NCBI RefSeq assembly: GCF_039541875.1 | Contig: NZ_BAABHB010000008.1 | Location: 186,001 to 250,000, forward strand | Direction: 5' to 3' | DNA: 64,000 nucleotides | Origin: Nibrella viscosa | Lineage (GTDB): Bacteria; Bacteroidota; Bacteroidia; Cytophagales; Spirosomataceae | Shown here: one piece after another, positions 7,768 to 17,321 of the stretch | Layout: each line of letters opens with the position of its first letter | How positions within the stretch are numbered: the stretch's first letter is position 1 | Position numbers and translations under genes: made by a program | The notes under the pieces: model-generated | What the model was told of the DNA's origin: nothing | The model's database searches: none | What the model saw: only the letters and a program-made list of their open reading frames with translations

Positions 7768-9003
7768 TTAAGCGTCCAGTTCGCCGGCAATTACGTTCAG
7801 GCTACTCATGATCACAATGGCATCGGACAGTGTCGAACCTTTGCACATCTCCGGAAAAGCCTGGTAGTAAATAAAGCACGGCCGACGGAAGTGCAGGCGA
7901 TACGGAGCCCGGCCGCCGTCGCTGATCAGGTAAAAGCCTAATTCGCCGTTACCGCCTTCAACTGCGTGGTACACTTCACCCGCCGGCGCATCAATTTCCC
8001 CCATCACAATCTTGAAGTGGTAAATCAACGCTTCCATGTTACGGTACACCTCCTGCTTCGGCGGCAGGTAGTATTCCGGTGCATCGGCGTAGTACGGTCC
8101 TTCGGGCAGGTTCTCCAGGGCCTGCTCAATAATGCGCAGGCTTTGCCACATCTCTTCGTTACGCACCATGAACCGGTCATAGGTGTCGCCGTTCTCGCCA
8201 ACGGGAATATCAAACTCGAAGTCTTCGTAGGAGGAGTACGGATTCATCACCCGCACGTCGTAATCGACACCGGCAGCGCGGAGGTTTGGACCGGTAAAGC
8301 CGTAGCTCAGCGCCCGCTCAGCCGAAATCGCACCCACATCGATAACGCGGTCCATGAAAATGCGGTTCCGGTTGAAGAGGTTTTCAAACTCCTTGAGCAC
8401 CTTCGGAAAACGCTTCACAAAGGCCCGGATCTTGCGAAGGGCTTCGGGCGAGAGGTCGCGCTCCATGCCGCCGATGCGGCCCATGTTGGTTGTCAGACGG
8501 GCACCGCACATCTCCTCATAGATTTCGTAGATGTTCTCGCGCTCCTCAAACAGATATAGGAAGCCCGTGAAAGCGCCTGTGTCTACCCCTAGAATACCGT
8601 TGCAGATGAGGTGGTCGGCAATACGCGCCAGCTCCATCATAATGACGCGGATATACTGCGCCCGCTTCGGCACCTGCACGCCCAGCAGTTTCTCCACCGT
8701 CATGTGCCAGCCCATGTTGTTGATCGGCGACGAACAGTAGTTCATTCGGTCGGTCAGGGTGGTAATCTGGTAGAACGGCCGGCGCTCGGCTATTTTTTCA
8801 AACGCCCGGTGGATATACCCGATGGTCTGCTCACCCGATATGATCTTCTCCCCATCCATTTGCAGGATGTTCTGGAAAATACCGTGAGTGGCCGGGTGGG
8901 TAGGGCCGAGGTTAAGGGTGGTTAGTTCGTTATCGTATTGTATCTGGCCACCGGCCTTGGCAGGTACGTCGGCCCGGTTGGCTACATCAAAGACTGTGTT
9001 CAT
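7768..9003 (-). CDS. nuoD: NADH-quinone oxidoreductase subunit D (49 kDa)
   Basis: A 411-residue full-length protein with the family signatures LGPTHPATHGIFQ near residue 32, GYIHRAFEKIAE, and the hydrogenase-like segments through to its C-terminus (IVIMSSLNVIAGELD). NuoD and NuoB form the quinone-reduction site. It follows nuoC by 12 bp. The next gene downstream is hicA, only 4 bp away. Confidence 0.96.
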   Translation of the reverse strand: MNTVFDVANRADVPAKAGGQIQYDNELTTLNLGPTHPATHGIFQNILQMDGEKIISGEQTIGYIHRAFEKIAERRPFYQITTLTDRMNYCSSPINNMGWHMTVEKLLGVQVPKRAQYIRVIMMELARIADHLICNGILGVDTGAFTGFLYLFEERENIYEIYEEMCGARLTTNMGRIGGMERDLSPEALRKIRAFVKRFPKVLKEFENLFNRNRIFMDRVIDVGAISAERALSYGFTGPNLRAAGVDYDVRVMNPYSSYEDFEFDIPVGENGDTYDRFMVRNEEMWQSLRIIEQALENLPEGPYYADAPEYYLPPKQEVYRNMEALIYHFKIVMGEIDAPAGEVYHAVEGGNGELGFYLISDGGRAPYRLHFRRPCFIYYQAFPEMCKGSTLSDAIVIMSSLNVIAGELDA

Positions 9004-9015
9004 TAGCTTGTTGCG

Positions 9016-9516
9016 TTAACGTCCGAAGAGCTCATCAATTTTATCCTGGCGGGTCTGATCTTCCAGCGGATACTCCTTCCGCATCGGGAAGTAATCCATT
9101 TCGTCGATGTTCAGGATCCGGACCAGATTCGGGTGCCCATCGAAGATGATACCAAAGAAGTCGTACGTTTCACGTTCCATCCAGTTGGCGCAGGCATACA
9201 GCACCGTAGCCGTCGGAATGTGCAGATCGGTTTCAGACAGAAACACCTTAAGGCGTATCCGGAAGTTCTGGGTCAGGCTGTGCGCGTGGTAGACCACACA
9301 AAACTCCCGGCCCGTATCATCAGGGTAATGAATACCCGTAATATCGGTCAGAAAGTTAATCTGATACGTCTTATGGTCTTTCAGGTATTGAAGCATCGGG
9401 ATAAGCTGCTCACGCGTGGTCGACAGCGTCAGCAGCCCAAAAGGCTCTTCAAAATCATACACATCTTCCCCAAACTGGCGGATCAGATCTTCAGCTACTT
9501 CCTGGTTTGTCAGCAT
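9016..9516 (-). CDS. nuoC: NADH-quinone oxidoreductase subunit C (30 kDa)
   Basis: A 166-residue protein with the 30-kDa subunit signature (ERETYDFFGIIFDGHPNLVR, YPLEDQTRQDK). It is a stand-alone NuoC, not fused to NuoD. It is part of the connecting module of the peripheral arm. The gene upstream is not nuoB but a large membrane protein that ends 9 bp before the nuoC start. Confidence 0.94.
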   Translation of the reverse strand: MLTNQEVAEDLIRQFGEDVYDFEEPFGLLTLSTTREQLIPMLQYLKDHKTYQINFLTDITGIHYPDDTGREFCVVYHAHSLTQNFRIRLKVFLSETDLHIPTATVLYACANWMERETYDFFGIIFDGHPNLVRILNIDEMDYFPMRKEYPLEDQTRQDKIDELFGR

Positions 9517-9525
9517 GAGTTACGG

Positions 9526-11184
9526 TTATAAAGAAGTAGTTAATTCGTTGCTTTTTGGTTGTTGCGACAAGGTAGTGCCCTCTTTTTTTCTTCGGAACAC
9601 CCGAAATACAGCGTCCCACTCCATGTAAGACTTTCCGGGAACATCCATTGACTCGACTTTATCCCATACGGAGAACTCGCGGACCATCTCATACTCCTGG
9701 CTAAGTACCTGGCTTTTTGTAGAGATTACCCCATGCTCATACGGTCTCAGCACAACCCAATCGGGCTTCAACTGCTCAATAAGCGGGGCAAAGACAAAGG
9801 GATAGTCCATAGCTCCGATCTGCCGCCGGGCATTTACCACTTCAGACGATGACAGCCCCGGAAAATCATACATCGTCAGACCGGAGTAAAAGCCTATATA
9901 ACCCAGGCATTCCAGAAAAACGGTTTCTTTAGGGGAGCCTGCCTGGCTCTTCAGCCACAAGCCGACCTGTTGCCGGTTGTTTTCGATCGTTGCCTGTTGC
10001 ACCCGCATCTGATAGGCCATAGCACCCAGCAGCCCAATTTGAAACAACACAACGATCAGCATCAGACCATAGGTGATCTGGCGGGCAACGGTCAGGCGAA
10101 ACCGTTCGATCAACTGATCAAAAAGAATAACGAGTGAACCGGAGCAGAGCAGCGTTGCCATGGGTATGTACCATGGGTAATTGGATTTGATCAGGCTCAG
10201 GTAGAGGCAGGAAATAAGGGCTCCAAACGAGATAATCCGTCCCCATTTTTTGGCCCCCGGCACAATCCAGTAAAAACAGGCTATCCAACCCAGTAGTTTA
10301 CTAACCGTTGCCACCCAGGCGGGCCAGCCCCCCATAAATGAATAAGAAGGCGCGTATACCTGATACAGTCGTACGGCCGGATCGGTTAGTGAGACATACG
10401 GAAACAGAACTAATGTTTTAAGCAGCGCTTTAATATCCGTAGTGCTGTTGAGGCCTTTCGCCAGAACCGTATTAGGAACAGGCGTACCGTAATACCACCA
10501 GGCCCAGAGTATCCAGGGCAGGTAGAATAGCAATCCGAGCAGGGCAGCCTTTACCAACACCTGAAACCAGTCGGCCCGCGTGCGAACGGTACCATTGGCT
10601 GGTGCCCAGATCAGCAAGCCTATCGACAGACCTGACACGTGAATGAATCCGTCGGGCCGGGACCACATCAGCCCGGCAAAACCAAGCGCGAGTGGCAGAA
10701 CCAGCCGCCGGGTACCACCGGTCATTACATACAGGCAGAACGTCAGAAAAAAGATCATCAGGGCCGTTTCCATACCGTTGATGCTGTTGTCGATCAGTTT
10801 ACTGTCGAACAGAACAAGACCTAACAGCAAAACAAGCGGTAAGGAATGGCGCAGAACCTGTTTGCCAAATCGGTAAAGCAGTACGCCACTAAGCCCCAAC
10901 AGTATACTATTACAAATCCGGTATAGCCACAGCACCAGATCATCTGAGTAATTTCCGGTTATCCAGGTCAGAAACGCAGGCAGCAACGTTCCTAAAGGCG
11001 ATGTAAACGTATGCAGCCGCTCGCCTGGTCTGAACACTAACCCATTGCCTATAGCCAGGTTTTTACTGGACCGATACGTGATATACCAATCCTCCCAGGC
11101 ATGTTGCGTGATGAGTGCGTACAGTATGGGGGTAATAAAAAATAAACAGAAAATTATCAGCTGATCACGACGCTGAGTTGTCAT
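9526..11184 (-). CDS. GT-C-type polytopic membrane protein, glycosyltransferase-like
   Basis: A 552-residue protein with about ten membrane segments. The N-terminal loop after the first helix (DWYITYRSSKNLAIGNGLVF, then RPGERLHTFTSPLGT) resembles the acidic first loop of GT-C sugar transferases of the ArnT/AftB type, which use lipid-linked sugar donors. A soluble domain follows the last helix at the C-terminus. It lies between nuoB and nuoC with gaps of 24 and 9 bp, so it is cotranscribed with complex I. No link to complex I function is known to me. The exact substrate cannot be inferred; the family call is moderate. Confidence 0.65.
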   Translation of the reverse strand: MTTQRRDQLIIFCLFFITPILYALITQHAWEDWYITYRSSKNLAIGNGLVFRPGERLHTFTSPLGTLLPAFLTWITGNYSDDLVLWLYRICNSILLGLSGVLLYRFGKQVLRHSLPLVLLLGLVLFDSKLIDNSINGMETALMIFFLTFCLYVMTGGTRRLVLPLALGFAGLMWSRPDGFIHVSGLSIGLLIWAPANGTVRTRADWFQVLVKAALLGLLFYLPWILWAWWYYGTPVPNTVLAKGLNSTTDIKALLKTLVLFPYVSLTDPAVRLYQVYAPSYSFMGGWPAWVATVSKLLGWIACFYWIVPGAKKWGRIISFGALISCLYLSLIKSNYPWYIPMATLLCSGSLVILFDQLIERFRLTVARQITYGLMLIVVLFQIGLLGAMAYQMRVQQATIENNRQQVGLWLKSQAGSPKETVFLECLGYIGFYSGLTMYDFPGLSSSEVVNARRQIGAMDYPFVFAPLIEQLKPDWVVLRPYEHGVISTKSQVLSQEYEMVREFSVWDKVESMDVPGKSYMEWDAVFRVFRRKKEGTTLSQQPKSNELTTSL

Positions 11185-11208
11185 AATAGTAGAGTGAGAA
11201 TTTACACA

Positions 11209-11754
11209 TTACTGAATGTTGTACGATTCCAGTAAGGCCTGATACTCGGGCTGGTTGCGTCGACGTAATGACTCATTCTTAGCCAGCTCCTGAACCTGCA
11301 TCAGTCCTTCAATGATCTGTTCCGGACGGGGTGGGCAGCCAGGTACGTATACATCAACCGGTATAACCCGGTCAATGCCCTGCAATACGCTGTATGTATC
11401 AAAGATACCCCCGCTGGAGGCACAGGCACCAATGGCAATCACCCACCGCGGTTCGGCCATTTGCAGATATACCTGCTTCAGAACCGGAGCCATTTTCTTG
11501 GCAATCGTTCCGGCTACCAGCAAAACATCGGCCTGCCGGGGCGAGAAGCTGGGGCGCTCTGCGCCAAAACGGGCAATATCATAATGGGCTCCCATCGTCG
11601 CCATAAATTCAATGCCACAACAGGAGGTTGCAAATGGCAAAGGCCAGAGCGAATTTGCCCGGGCCATCCCAATCAGTTTGTCCATCGACGTGGCAAAGAA
11701 CCCTTCTCCGGCATGACCTTCGGGCGCTTCAACCATCTTTATGTTACTTGCCAT
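11209..11754 (-). CDS. nuoB: NADH-quinone oxidoreductase subunit B
   Basis: A 181-residue protein with the cysteine set of the N2 4Fe-4S cluster: the tandem Cys in ATSCCGIEFMA, one in GACASSGG, one in VPGCPPRPEQ. N2 is the direct electron donor to quinone. The C-terminal tail (RRRNQPEYQALLES) is charged. It is separated from nuoA by 58 bp and is followed by the GT-C-like gene. Confidence 0.96.
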   Translation of the reverse strand: MASNIKMVEAPEGHAGEGFFATSMDKLIGMARANSLWPLPFATSCCGIEFMATMGAHYDIARFGAERPSFSPRQADVLLVAGTIAKKMAPVLKQVYLQMAEPRWVIAIGACASSGGIFDTYSVLQGIDRVIPVDVYVPGCPPRPEQIIEGLMQVQELAKNESLRRRNQPEYQALLESYNIQ

Positions 11755-11812
11755 ATCTGTTTTCGTTGTGTCTGATATAAGAACGAATAAATATGTCTAT
11801 CCGTTCGGTAGA

Positions 11813-12187
11813 CTACTCCCATTTCAGGACTCCTTTTCGAATAATATAGTAGAAGCCCGCCAGCAGTAAGCCCATAAACAGAATCATTTCAATAAAGCCC
11901 AGCATGCCCAGACTTTTGAAGTTTACGGCCCAGGGATACAGAAAAATGACCTCTACGTCGAAGAGAACAAAGACAATAGCAATCAGGAAGTATTTGATAG
12001 AAATAGGTGTTCGGGCGTCTCCCTGCACCGGAATTCCGCTCTCAAACGGCTCATCTTTCTTTTCGCTGTGGCGCGTCGGCCCAATCAGGTGCGTGACAAT
12101 CATAGTAACAACGATGAACGCCAGTGCCAGCCCTAATTGAATTACAATCGGCAAATAATCCGACGGTAGGTATGTTGTTGCTTCCAT
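11813..12187 (-). CDS. nuoA: NADH-quinone oxidoreductase subunit A
   Basis: A 124-residue protein with three membrane helices and the NuoA signature (PFESGIPVQGDARTPISIKY, FVLFDVEVIFLYPWA). It is the first gene of the operon; the promoter must lie in the 12188-12350 interval. The gap to the next upstream gene (stop at 12398) contains that gene's terminator. Confidence 0.95.
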   Translation of the reverse strand: MEATTYLPSDYLPIVIQLGLALAFIVVTMIVTHLIGPTRHSEKKDEPFESGIPVQGDARTPISIKYFLIAIVFVLFDVEVIFLYPWAVNFKSLGMLGFIEMILFMGLLLAGFYYIIRKGVLKWE

Positions 12188-12350
12188 GTATTTCGAATTC
12201 TCGCTAAAAAGCGCTGCAAGTTAGCTATAAAATGTAAACAAAGGTTTTCTGCACCTTACATTCTGATTCGGCCTGAACCAACATCAAAAGTAACGAATTC
12301 TGGTTGCTTTACCAAGAAGGTCCCTATAGTGCCGGCCCTGCCTGAAACGT

Positions 12351-12374
12351 AAAAGCCCTCCATTGCTGAAGGGC
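12351..12374 (-). terminator. Intrinsic terminator of the 712-residue esterase-like gene
   Basis: On the minus strand a 7-bp stem (GCCCTTC with GGAGGGC, one wobble) with a 6-base loop is followed by TTTT. It lies 24-47 bp past the stop codon at 12398 and before the nuo promoter region. Confidence 0.65.
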
Positions 12375-12397
12375 CTGCGCAATAGATGAACAACTTA

Positions 12398-14536
12398 TTA
12401 CTGAAGAATCAGCACTCGTTTAGATACATTAAACCCGTCGGCTTTGACCCGGACAATATATTGCCCAAATGTCATGCCTGCTACATCAATGACCTTTCGC
12501 TCATCCAGGACCGGCACTTTCAGGGAAAAAACTTCCTGGCCGCTCAGTGTGAAAACCTGAATATGGGCATTCTGAAGGTTTTCCAGGGTTTCTACCGCGA
12601 TTTTACCGTCCCGGGAGGGGTTGGGATAAACACTCAGCCCCAGATTATCTTCGTCTACAACAATATCTACGGGGCTGGAATAAGCCGAGAAACAGGTAAT
12701 GTTGCTGTTCCCTATGGTGTAAACTGTTTTTGTTCGGGCGCTGTATCGGCCGCTGGAGGTAACCTTAGCTACCATTTTATTTTGGTTTAGCTGGTTGGTT
12801 CCCCGTCGCCAGTCAAATTGCTGATCCGGCAAGATTCCCGGGAATTTAGCTTCGATCGAGAAAGGCCCAACCTGCGCGATTGTGGGCACCGGCTGCCTGG
12901 GCCGCACCAACAGGTTGATCGGTGCCGAAATAGCCGAGCGGCATCCGTACACATTCATGGCCTGCACCGTGTAATTACCGGGCGTGGCAACGGCTACAGT
13001 CCGGTTTGTAATGTTATTGCTCCAGAGCAACTGGTTTGATACCGGAGAAATGCCGACCAGGCTAAGGGCTGAATCGGCACATACCTGCTGCTGCGCGGCC
13101 GCCGGTTCGTTGGGCCGGCTGGCCAGGGCAATGGCCGGCTGCGCCGGCTGAATGGGACCGGCAATTTCTACCGTTGGGGTCATGTAGGTATTCCCTACCG
13201 CATCTTTCAGCACGGCCCGGTACGTACCGGGTTGGGTAACAGTGATAGACCGGCTGTTCTGACCGGTTTGCCACTTATACGTACTGTAGAACTCCGGCAA
13301 TGAAATGGTGATACCATTGTTGCTGCTGTTGCAGGTTACCGTTACCGTTGGGGAGGGGAGTGGCAATAGCGGCAGCGAGCTGGAAAAGAATACCGTGTTC
13401 ATGCTTTCGTACCAGGCTTGTGCCAACTGGCGCAGACCTGGGCCTGAAAAGTGAACGCCGTCGGGCCTGGGTACCTGAATTACATCGGTATAAGGACCCG
13501 GATAAACGTTGTTGTTGTATGTATTGATTACGTCGTTCTGGGCCTGAATAATGTTTTGATTTGTCTGGCCTGCGCTAAACGAAGACCGTGCCAGAATCCA
13601 GGCGGGGTACCGCTCGGTATCGGCCCGGGTTTTGTTCACCAGGAACTGCATATACTCCCGGTACTGCGTTCGGCCCAGATTCAGCGGAATGTTATCCGTT
13701 TCGCCCTGCTGCCATAAAACAGCCCGTAAACCCTGAAGCGAACAGTAATAGCGTAAGGCAATAACCAGATTGCCGTATGGCATACCCGGCGCGTAATAAT
13801 CATCAACCCAGATGCTTTTAGTGATGCCTGTTTTTGCACTTTCCACCCAGTTCTGGATGGCCGTTCCCGACCAGGCAGTGTTGATAAACAGCACCGGAAC
13901 ATTATACTGCTGCGCGATCAGATCACCCAGCATACCCCAGCACCAGGCACTCTGACCACGCGGACCGATCAGGGCACTGGCGCTTAGCTGCGTAAACGTG
14001 GGGGCCGGCGGGTCGGCAAGCGAATTGGTGACCGTGTTGTCATAGGCAATTGCATTGACCCGGTCATCGGCCGCCCCTGCCGCTCCATAATCCTGAAAAC
14101 CCTGAGCATTAGACTGGCCCGTGATAATAAAGACCTCGCCAACGCCGACTTTCCGCACCACATCCTGCCCGATAACCGTTCCGCGGTACATAGCCCGTAC
14201 TTCCAGCCGATACCAACCCCCAAACACCCTTAACGGCCCCTGGTAAACTCCGCCCTGGGGCCGGCGTTGTACGGTAATCCATTCCGTATTGATCCCCTGC
14301 CCAGGCATCTCGGCCAATACCCGGGCCTGAATGCTGTCTACCGGCTGAAAATAATTTCCGGAAATAAAAACGGTACTTACATTATCGTTACCACGCTGGA
14401 AAACAGCGCGACTTTGCGGGTACGTTATCCTTATAACCGTTCCGTCTCCATTTCCATTTTGAGCATGCCCACTCACCATGGAAAGAAACAAGCTCAGAAA
14501 AGTTAACCATCCACTATGTAATGAGCTTCTTCTCAT
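12398..14536 (-). CDS. Secreted SGNH/sialate O-acetylesterase-like protein with type IX sorting domain
   Basis: A 712-residue protein. A signal peptide ends near residue 25 (MVSGHAQ). A beta-rich N-terminal domain precedes the SGNH hydrolase block I (GQSNAQ, 140-145). A later WQQGETDN and a PDGVHFSG motif supply the other catalytic residues, as in the sialate O-acetylesterase family. Two Ig-like repeats follow. The last 80 residues (LGLSVYPNPSRDGKI to SKRVLILQ) form a type A sorting domain, so it is probably exported by the type IX system. It is a paralogue of the 900-residue protein upstream and lies 39 bp after it. The actual substrate is unknown; plant or animal acetylated glycans are possible. 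Confidence 0.8.
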   Translation of the reverse strand: MRRSSLHSGWLTFLSLFLSMVSGHAQNGNGDGTVIRITYPQSRAVFQRGNDNVSTVFISGNYFQPVDSIQARVLAEMPGQGINTEWITVQRRPQGGVYQGPLRVFGGWYRLEVRAMYRGTVIGQDVVRKVGVGEVFIITGQSNAQGFQDYGAAGAADDRVNAIAYDNTVTNSLADPPAPTFTQLSASALIGPRGQSAWCWGMLGDLIAQQYNVPVLFINTAWSGTAIQNWVESAKTGITKSIWVDDYYAPGMPYGNLVIALRYYCSLQGLRAVLWQQGETDNIPLNLGRTQYREYMQFLVNKTRADTERYPAWILARSSFSAGQTNQNIIQAQNDVINTYNNNVYPGPYTDVIQVPRPDGVHFSGPGLRQLAQAWYESMNTVFFSSSLPLLPLPSPTVTVTCNSSNNGITISLPEFYSTYKWQTGQNSRSITVTQPGTYRAVLKDAVGNTYMTPTVEIAGPIQPAQPAIALASRPNEPAAAQQQVCADSALSLVGISPVSNQLLWSNNITNRTVAVATPGNYTVQAMNVYGCRSAISAPINLLVRPRQPVPTIAQVGPFSIEAKFPGILPDQQFDWRRGTNQLNQNKMVAKVTSSGRYSARTKTVYTIGNSNITCFSAYSSPVDIVVDEDNLGLSVYPNPSRDGKIAVETLENLQNAHIQVFTLSGQEVFSLKVPVLDERKVIDVAGMTFGQYIVRVKADGFNVSKRVLILQ

Positions 14537-14575
14537 AGTACTTTAAACATAGACAAGTTTGCGAACAGATTCAAG

Positions 14576-17278
14576 TTACCAGCCCAAAATTACCCGTTTG
14601 GCTACATTGAAACTGGCAGACCGCACCTGAATAATAAACGTTCCGGTTGGCAATGCCATCAGGTCAACCCGTTTGCGCTCATTGAACGTTTCGATGGGTG
14701 CGGAAAAGATTTCCTGACCCAATAACGTGTATACTGTTATTTGCGCGTTTTTCAGGTCCTCAAATGTTTCGATTATGATTTCTTTAGTTGGGCTGGGGTT
14801 CGGGTAAATACTTAACCCCTGATTAGTAAGATCCGGGACAAACTGAAACGGAGCCGACCGGGTTGAGTAACACGTCAGATCGCTGCTGTACACAATGTAT
14901 GAGCGTGCCGAATAACTACCTGCCTGGGTGGCTTTGATCGTGTTTTTCTGAATACCCAGCGAATCGTTATCCCGGTGCCAGAAATACATATCCCCCAGCA
15001 GTGTACCCGTGGCTTCCAGTGTGTAAGTACCTACCTGTTTGATAATAGGTTCACTCGGCAATGGTTTTACATCAACCCGGATATTGTTGCTCGGGGGTGA
15101 AAAGCAACCGTTATTGTCGATTACCCTGGCCGTGTAGTTGCCGGATTTGGTAACCCTTATTGCCGGTGTTTTTTCCTGTGTATTCCAGATTTTCTCCAGC
15201 GGACTTTCGGCCGATAAGGTTACCTGATCACCATCACAAAAGGTAGTCCGGCCATTGGCGGTTACGCTGGGAGCCGGCGGCAGGGGGTTAACCACTACCG
15301 AAACAACATTTGAGGGAGCCGACAGACAGTTGTACACATTACGCGTCCGTACTACATAGTTACCGGACCGGTTAACGGTTATGCTGCGCGATGACTGCCC
15401 GCTTTCCCAAACGTAGTTTTGCTCCTGCGTAGCCGTTAAGGTAACATTCTGGTCGGCGCAGAACGTAGTCGGTCCGCTGGTAGCGATAACCGGAGTTGGC
15501 GGCAGCGGATTGACCACAATATTGATGGTCGACGAAGGCGGGGAGGTACACCCGTTCTGGTCTGTTGCGGTGGCCGAATAGGTGCCTGGTGAGCGCACCT
15601 CTATCCGTGGCCCCCGATCGCCATTGCTCCAGTTATAACTGAAACCGGCGTTTGCTGCCAGAAAGGTGCTTTCTCCCTGACAGAAGGTAGTTGGGCCATC
15701 TGCGTTTACCGATGGCGGTGCGGGCAGGGGGTTTACGGCTACATTAATCGTACCGGAGGTAAACTCACAACCGCTTACATCCCGGTATTTAAGGAAGAAT
15801 GACCCCGGACTGTTTACGGTCTGCTGGCTTCCGTTGAAGTTATTACTCCAGGTAATATTATTGGTATAATTGGCCCTTAAAGTGACACTTCCTCCGGCGC
15901 AGAACGTTGTCGGACCGGAAGCGGCAATAGACGGGGCATCGGATACTCGTACCGGCGCAGAAAATAACGTATTTCCCAGGCCATCTTTTACCTTTGCCTG
16001 GTAGTAGCCTGGCCCCCGCACAATGGTCTGGCTATTTTCTCCTGTATTCCAGTTGATCGACGAAAAATTCCCGTTCACTGTCAGGCGGAGGCTGTTGTTA
16101 TCGGCACAGGCAACGGAGACGGCCGGAGAGGGCGCGGGCGAAAAAGGCTGGGCATTGGCAAAGAAGGCATCGTTGAGGCTGCTGTTCCAGGCATTGGCGA
16201 ATTCTATCAGTCCACTTCCGGCAAAATGTACATCGTCGGGGCTTTGTGAACTTCGCGGAATTTGAATAACGTCGGTGTTTGGGCCGGGAAATACATGGTT
16301 GCCACCGGCAATAACCTGATTTTGGCCGTTTATTACCCCGCTGTTACTCCCGCGCATATCATCATGCGACGCTCGTGCAATCACCCAGGCAATGTTTTTG
16401 CCACTATCCTGCCGACTGCGATTAATGACCGTACTGAGGTCTGAGGCATAATAATCGGTGCTGGTATTGGCAAAGTTATCGGCTTCTCCCTGATGCCAGA
16501 GTACAGCTCGTACACCTAACATATGGCAATAAAACTGAAGGGCAATGCGCAGATTTCCGTAAGGTTGCCCTACGGGGTAGGTTGCCGGCACGTAAATACT
16601 GTATGCTGTTCCGCCGGCAATGCTTTCCCGCCAGTTGCGAACCGGTGTACCACTCCAGGCAGCATTAAAGAACAGAATAGGTACATTGAGCCGGCGGGCG
16701 AGCTGATCGCCCAGCATGCCCCAGGCCCAGGAGCCAATACCCCTGGGAGACACATCAATATCACTGTTCAGATGCTGAAACTGAGGGAAGGGTGGATCAT
16801 TCTGGGAGTTTGACGGATCGTAGTAGTTTACGGCATTAACCCGGTCATCGGTGGCAGGCGGTGATGTTCGGTTGATGCCCTGCGCATTTGACTGCCCGGC
16901 TATTACAAACACCTCACCGACACCAACCCGCTCAATAACCTGATAGCCAACCTGCTGTTCTCCGCTTATTCCCCGTACCTCCAGGTTGTACCAGCCACCC
17001 TGCACGGTCAGGTCACCGGCAAATGTGCCTCCCTGCGGATTGGGTTGAATAACCTGCCAGTCGGTGCTGGTGCCCTGACCATCACGAGCGCTGACCTTTG
17101 CTTCAATGCGGCTGACTGAAGATGTATAAGTACCCGTTATTCGAATAGTTGCATTGTTGGCGGTATTGCGTTGAAACACCGCACGGGTTACCGGAAAACT
17201 GACTTGAATCTGAGCCCATGCTACTACCGGAAACAGCAGTAACATGAGCTTTAAAAAAGCGGTTGTATAGAGCTTCAT
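14576..17278 (-). CDS. Secreted SGNH/sialate O-acetylesterase-like protein with Ig-like repeats and type IX sorting domain
   Basis: A 900-residue protein. The signal peptide is about residues 1-22 (LLLFPVVAWAQ). SGNH block I is GQSNAQ at 128-133, with WHQGEADN and a SPDDVHF motif later. From about residue 430 to 790 come four tandem Ig-like repeats of roughly 85-90 residues, each marked by TTFC, a WSNG-like core, GC near the end, and a VNPLP linker. A type A sorting domain closes the protein (GLSIYPNPSPTKEII to NVAKRVILGW). It is longer than its neighbour because it has more repeats. Expected to be secreted to the cell surface and to deacetylate a glycan; the substrate is not visible. Confidence 0.8.
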   Translation of the reverse strand: MKLYTTAFLKLMLLLFPVVAWAQIQVSFPVTRAVFQRNTANNATIRITGTYTSSVSRIEAKVSARDGQGTSTDWQVIQPNPQGGTFAGDLTVQGGWYNLEVRGISGEQQVGYQVIERVGVGEVFVIAGQSNAQGINRTSPPATDDRVNAVNYYDPSNSQNDPPFPQFQHLNSDIDVSPRGIGSWAWGMLGDQLARRLNVPILFFNAAWSGTPVRNWRESIAGGTAYSIYVPATYPVGQPYGNLRIALQFYCHMLGVRAVLWHQGEADNFANTSTDYYASDLSTVINRSRQDSGKNIAWVIARASHDDMRGSNSGVINGQNQVIAGGNHVFPGPNTDVIQIPRSSQSPDDVHFAGSGLIEFANAWNSSLNDAFFANAQPFSPAPSPAVSVACADNNSLRLTVNGNFSSINWNTGENSQTIVRGPGYYQAKVKDGLGNTLFSAPVRVSDAPSIAASGPTTFCAGGSVTLRANYTNNITWSNNFNGSQQTVNSPGSFFLKYRDVSGCEFTSGTINVAVNPLPAPPSVNADGPTTFCQGESTFLAANAGFSYNWSNGDRGPRIEVRSPGTYSATATDQNGCTSPPSSTINIVVNPLPPTPVIATSGPTTFCADQNVTLTATQEQNYVWESGQSSRSITVNRSGNYVVRTRNVYNCLSAPSNVVSVVVNPLPPAPSVTANGRTTFCDGDQVTLSAESPLEKIWNTQEKTPAIRVTKSGNYTARVIDNNGCFSPPSNNIRVDVKPLPSEPIIKQVGTYTLEATGTLLGDMYFWHRDNDSLGIQKNTIKATQAGSYSARSYIVYSSDLTCYSTRSAPFQFVPDLTNQGLSIYPNPSPTKEIIIETFEDLKNAQITVYTLLGQEIFSAPIETFNERKRVDLMALPTGTFIIQVRSASFNVAKRVILGW

Positions 17279-17321
17279 GGTGTGTACTAAGCCGGTGGTT
17301 GGTTAATCTCCACCGAAAGAA

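Noticed and set aside
14576..17278. CRISPR-like or transposon repeats suggested by repeated motifs
   Set aside because: The repeats are protein-domain repeats of 85-90 codons with diverged DNA, not short direct DNA repeats.
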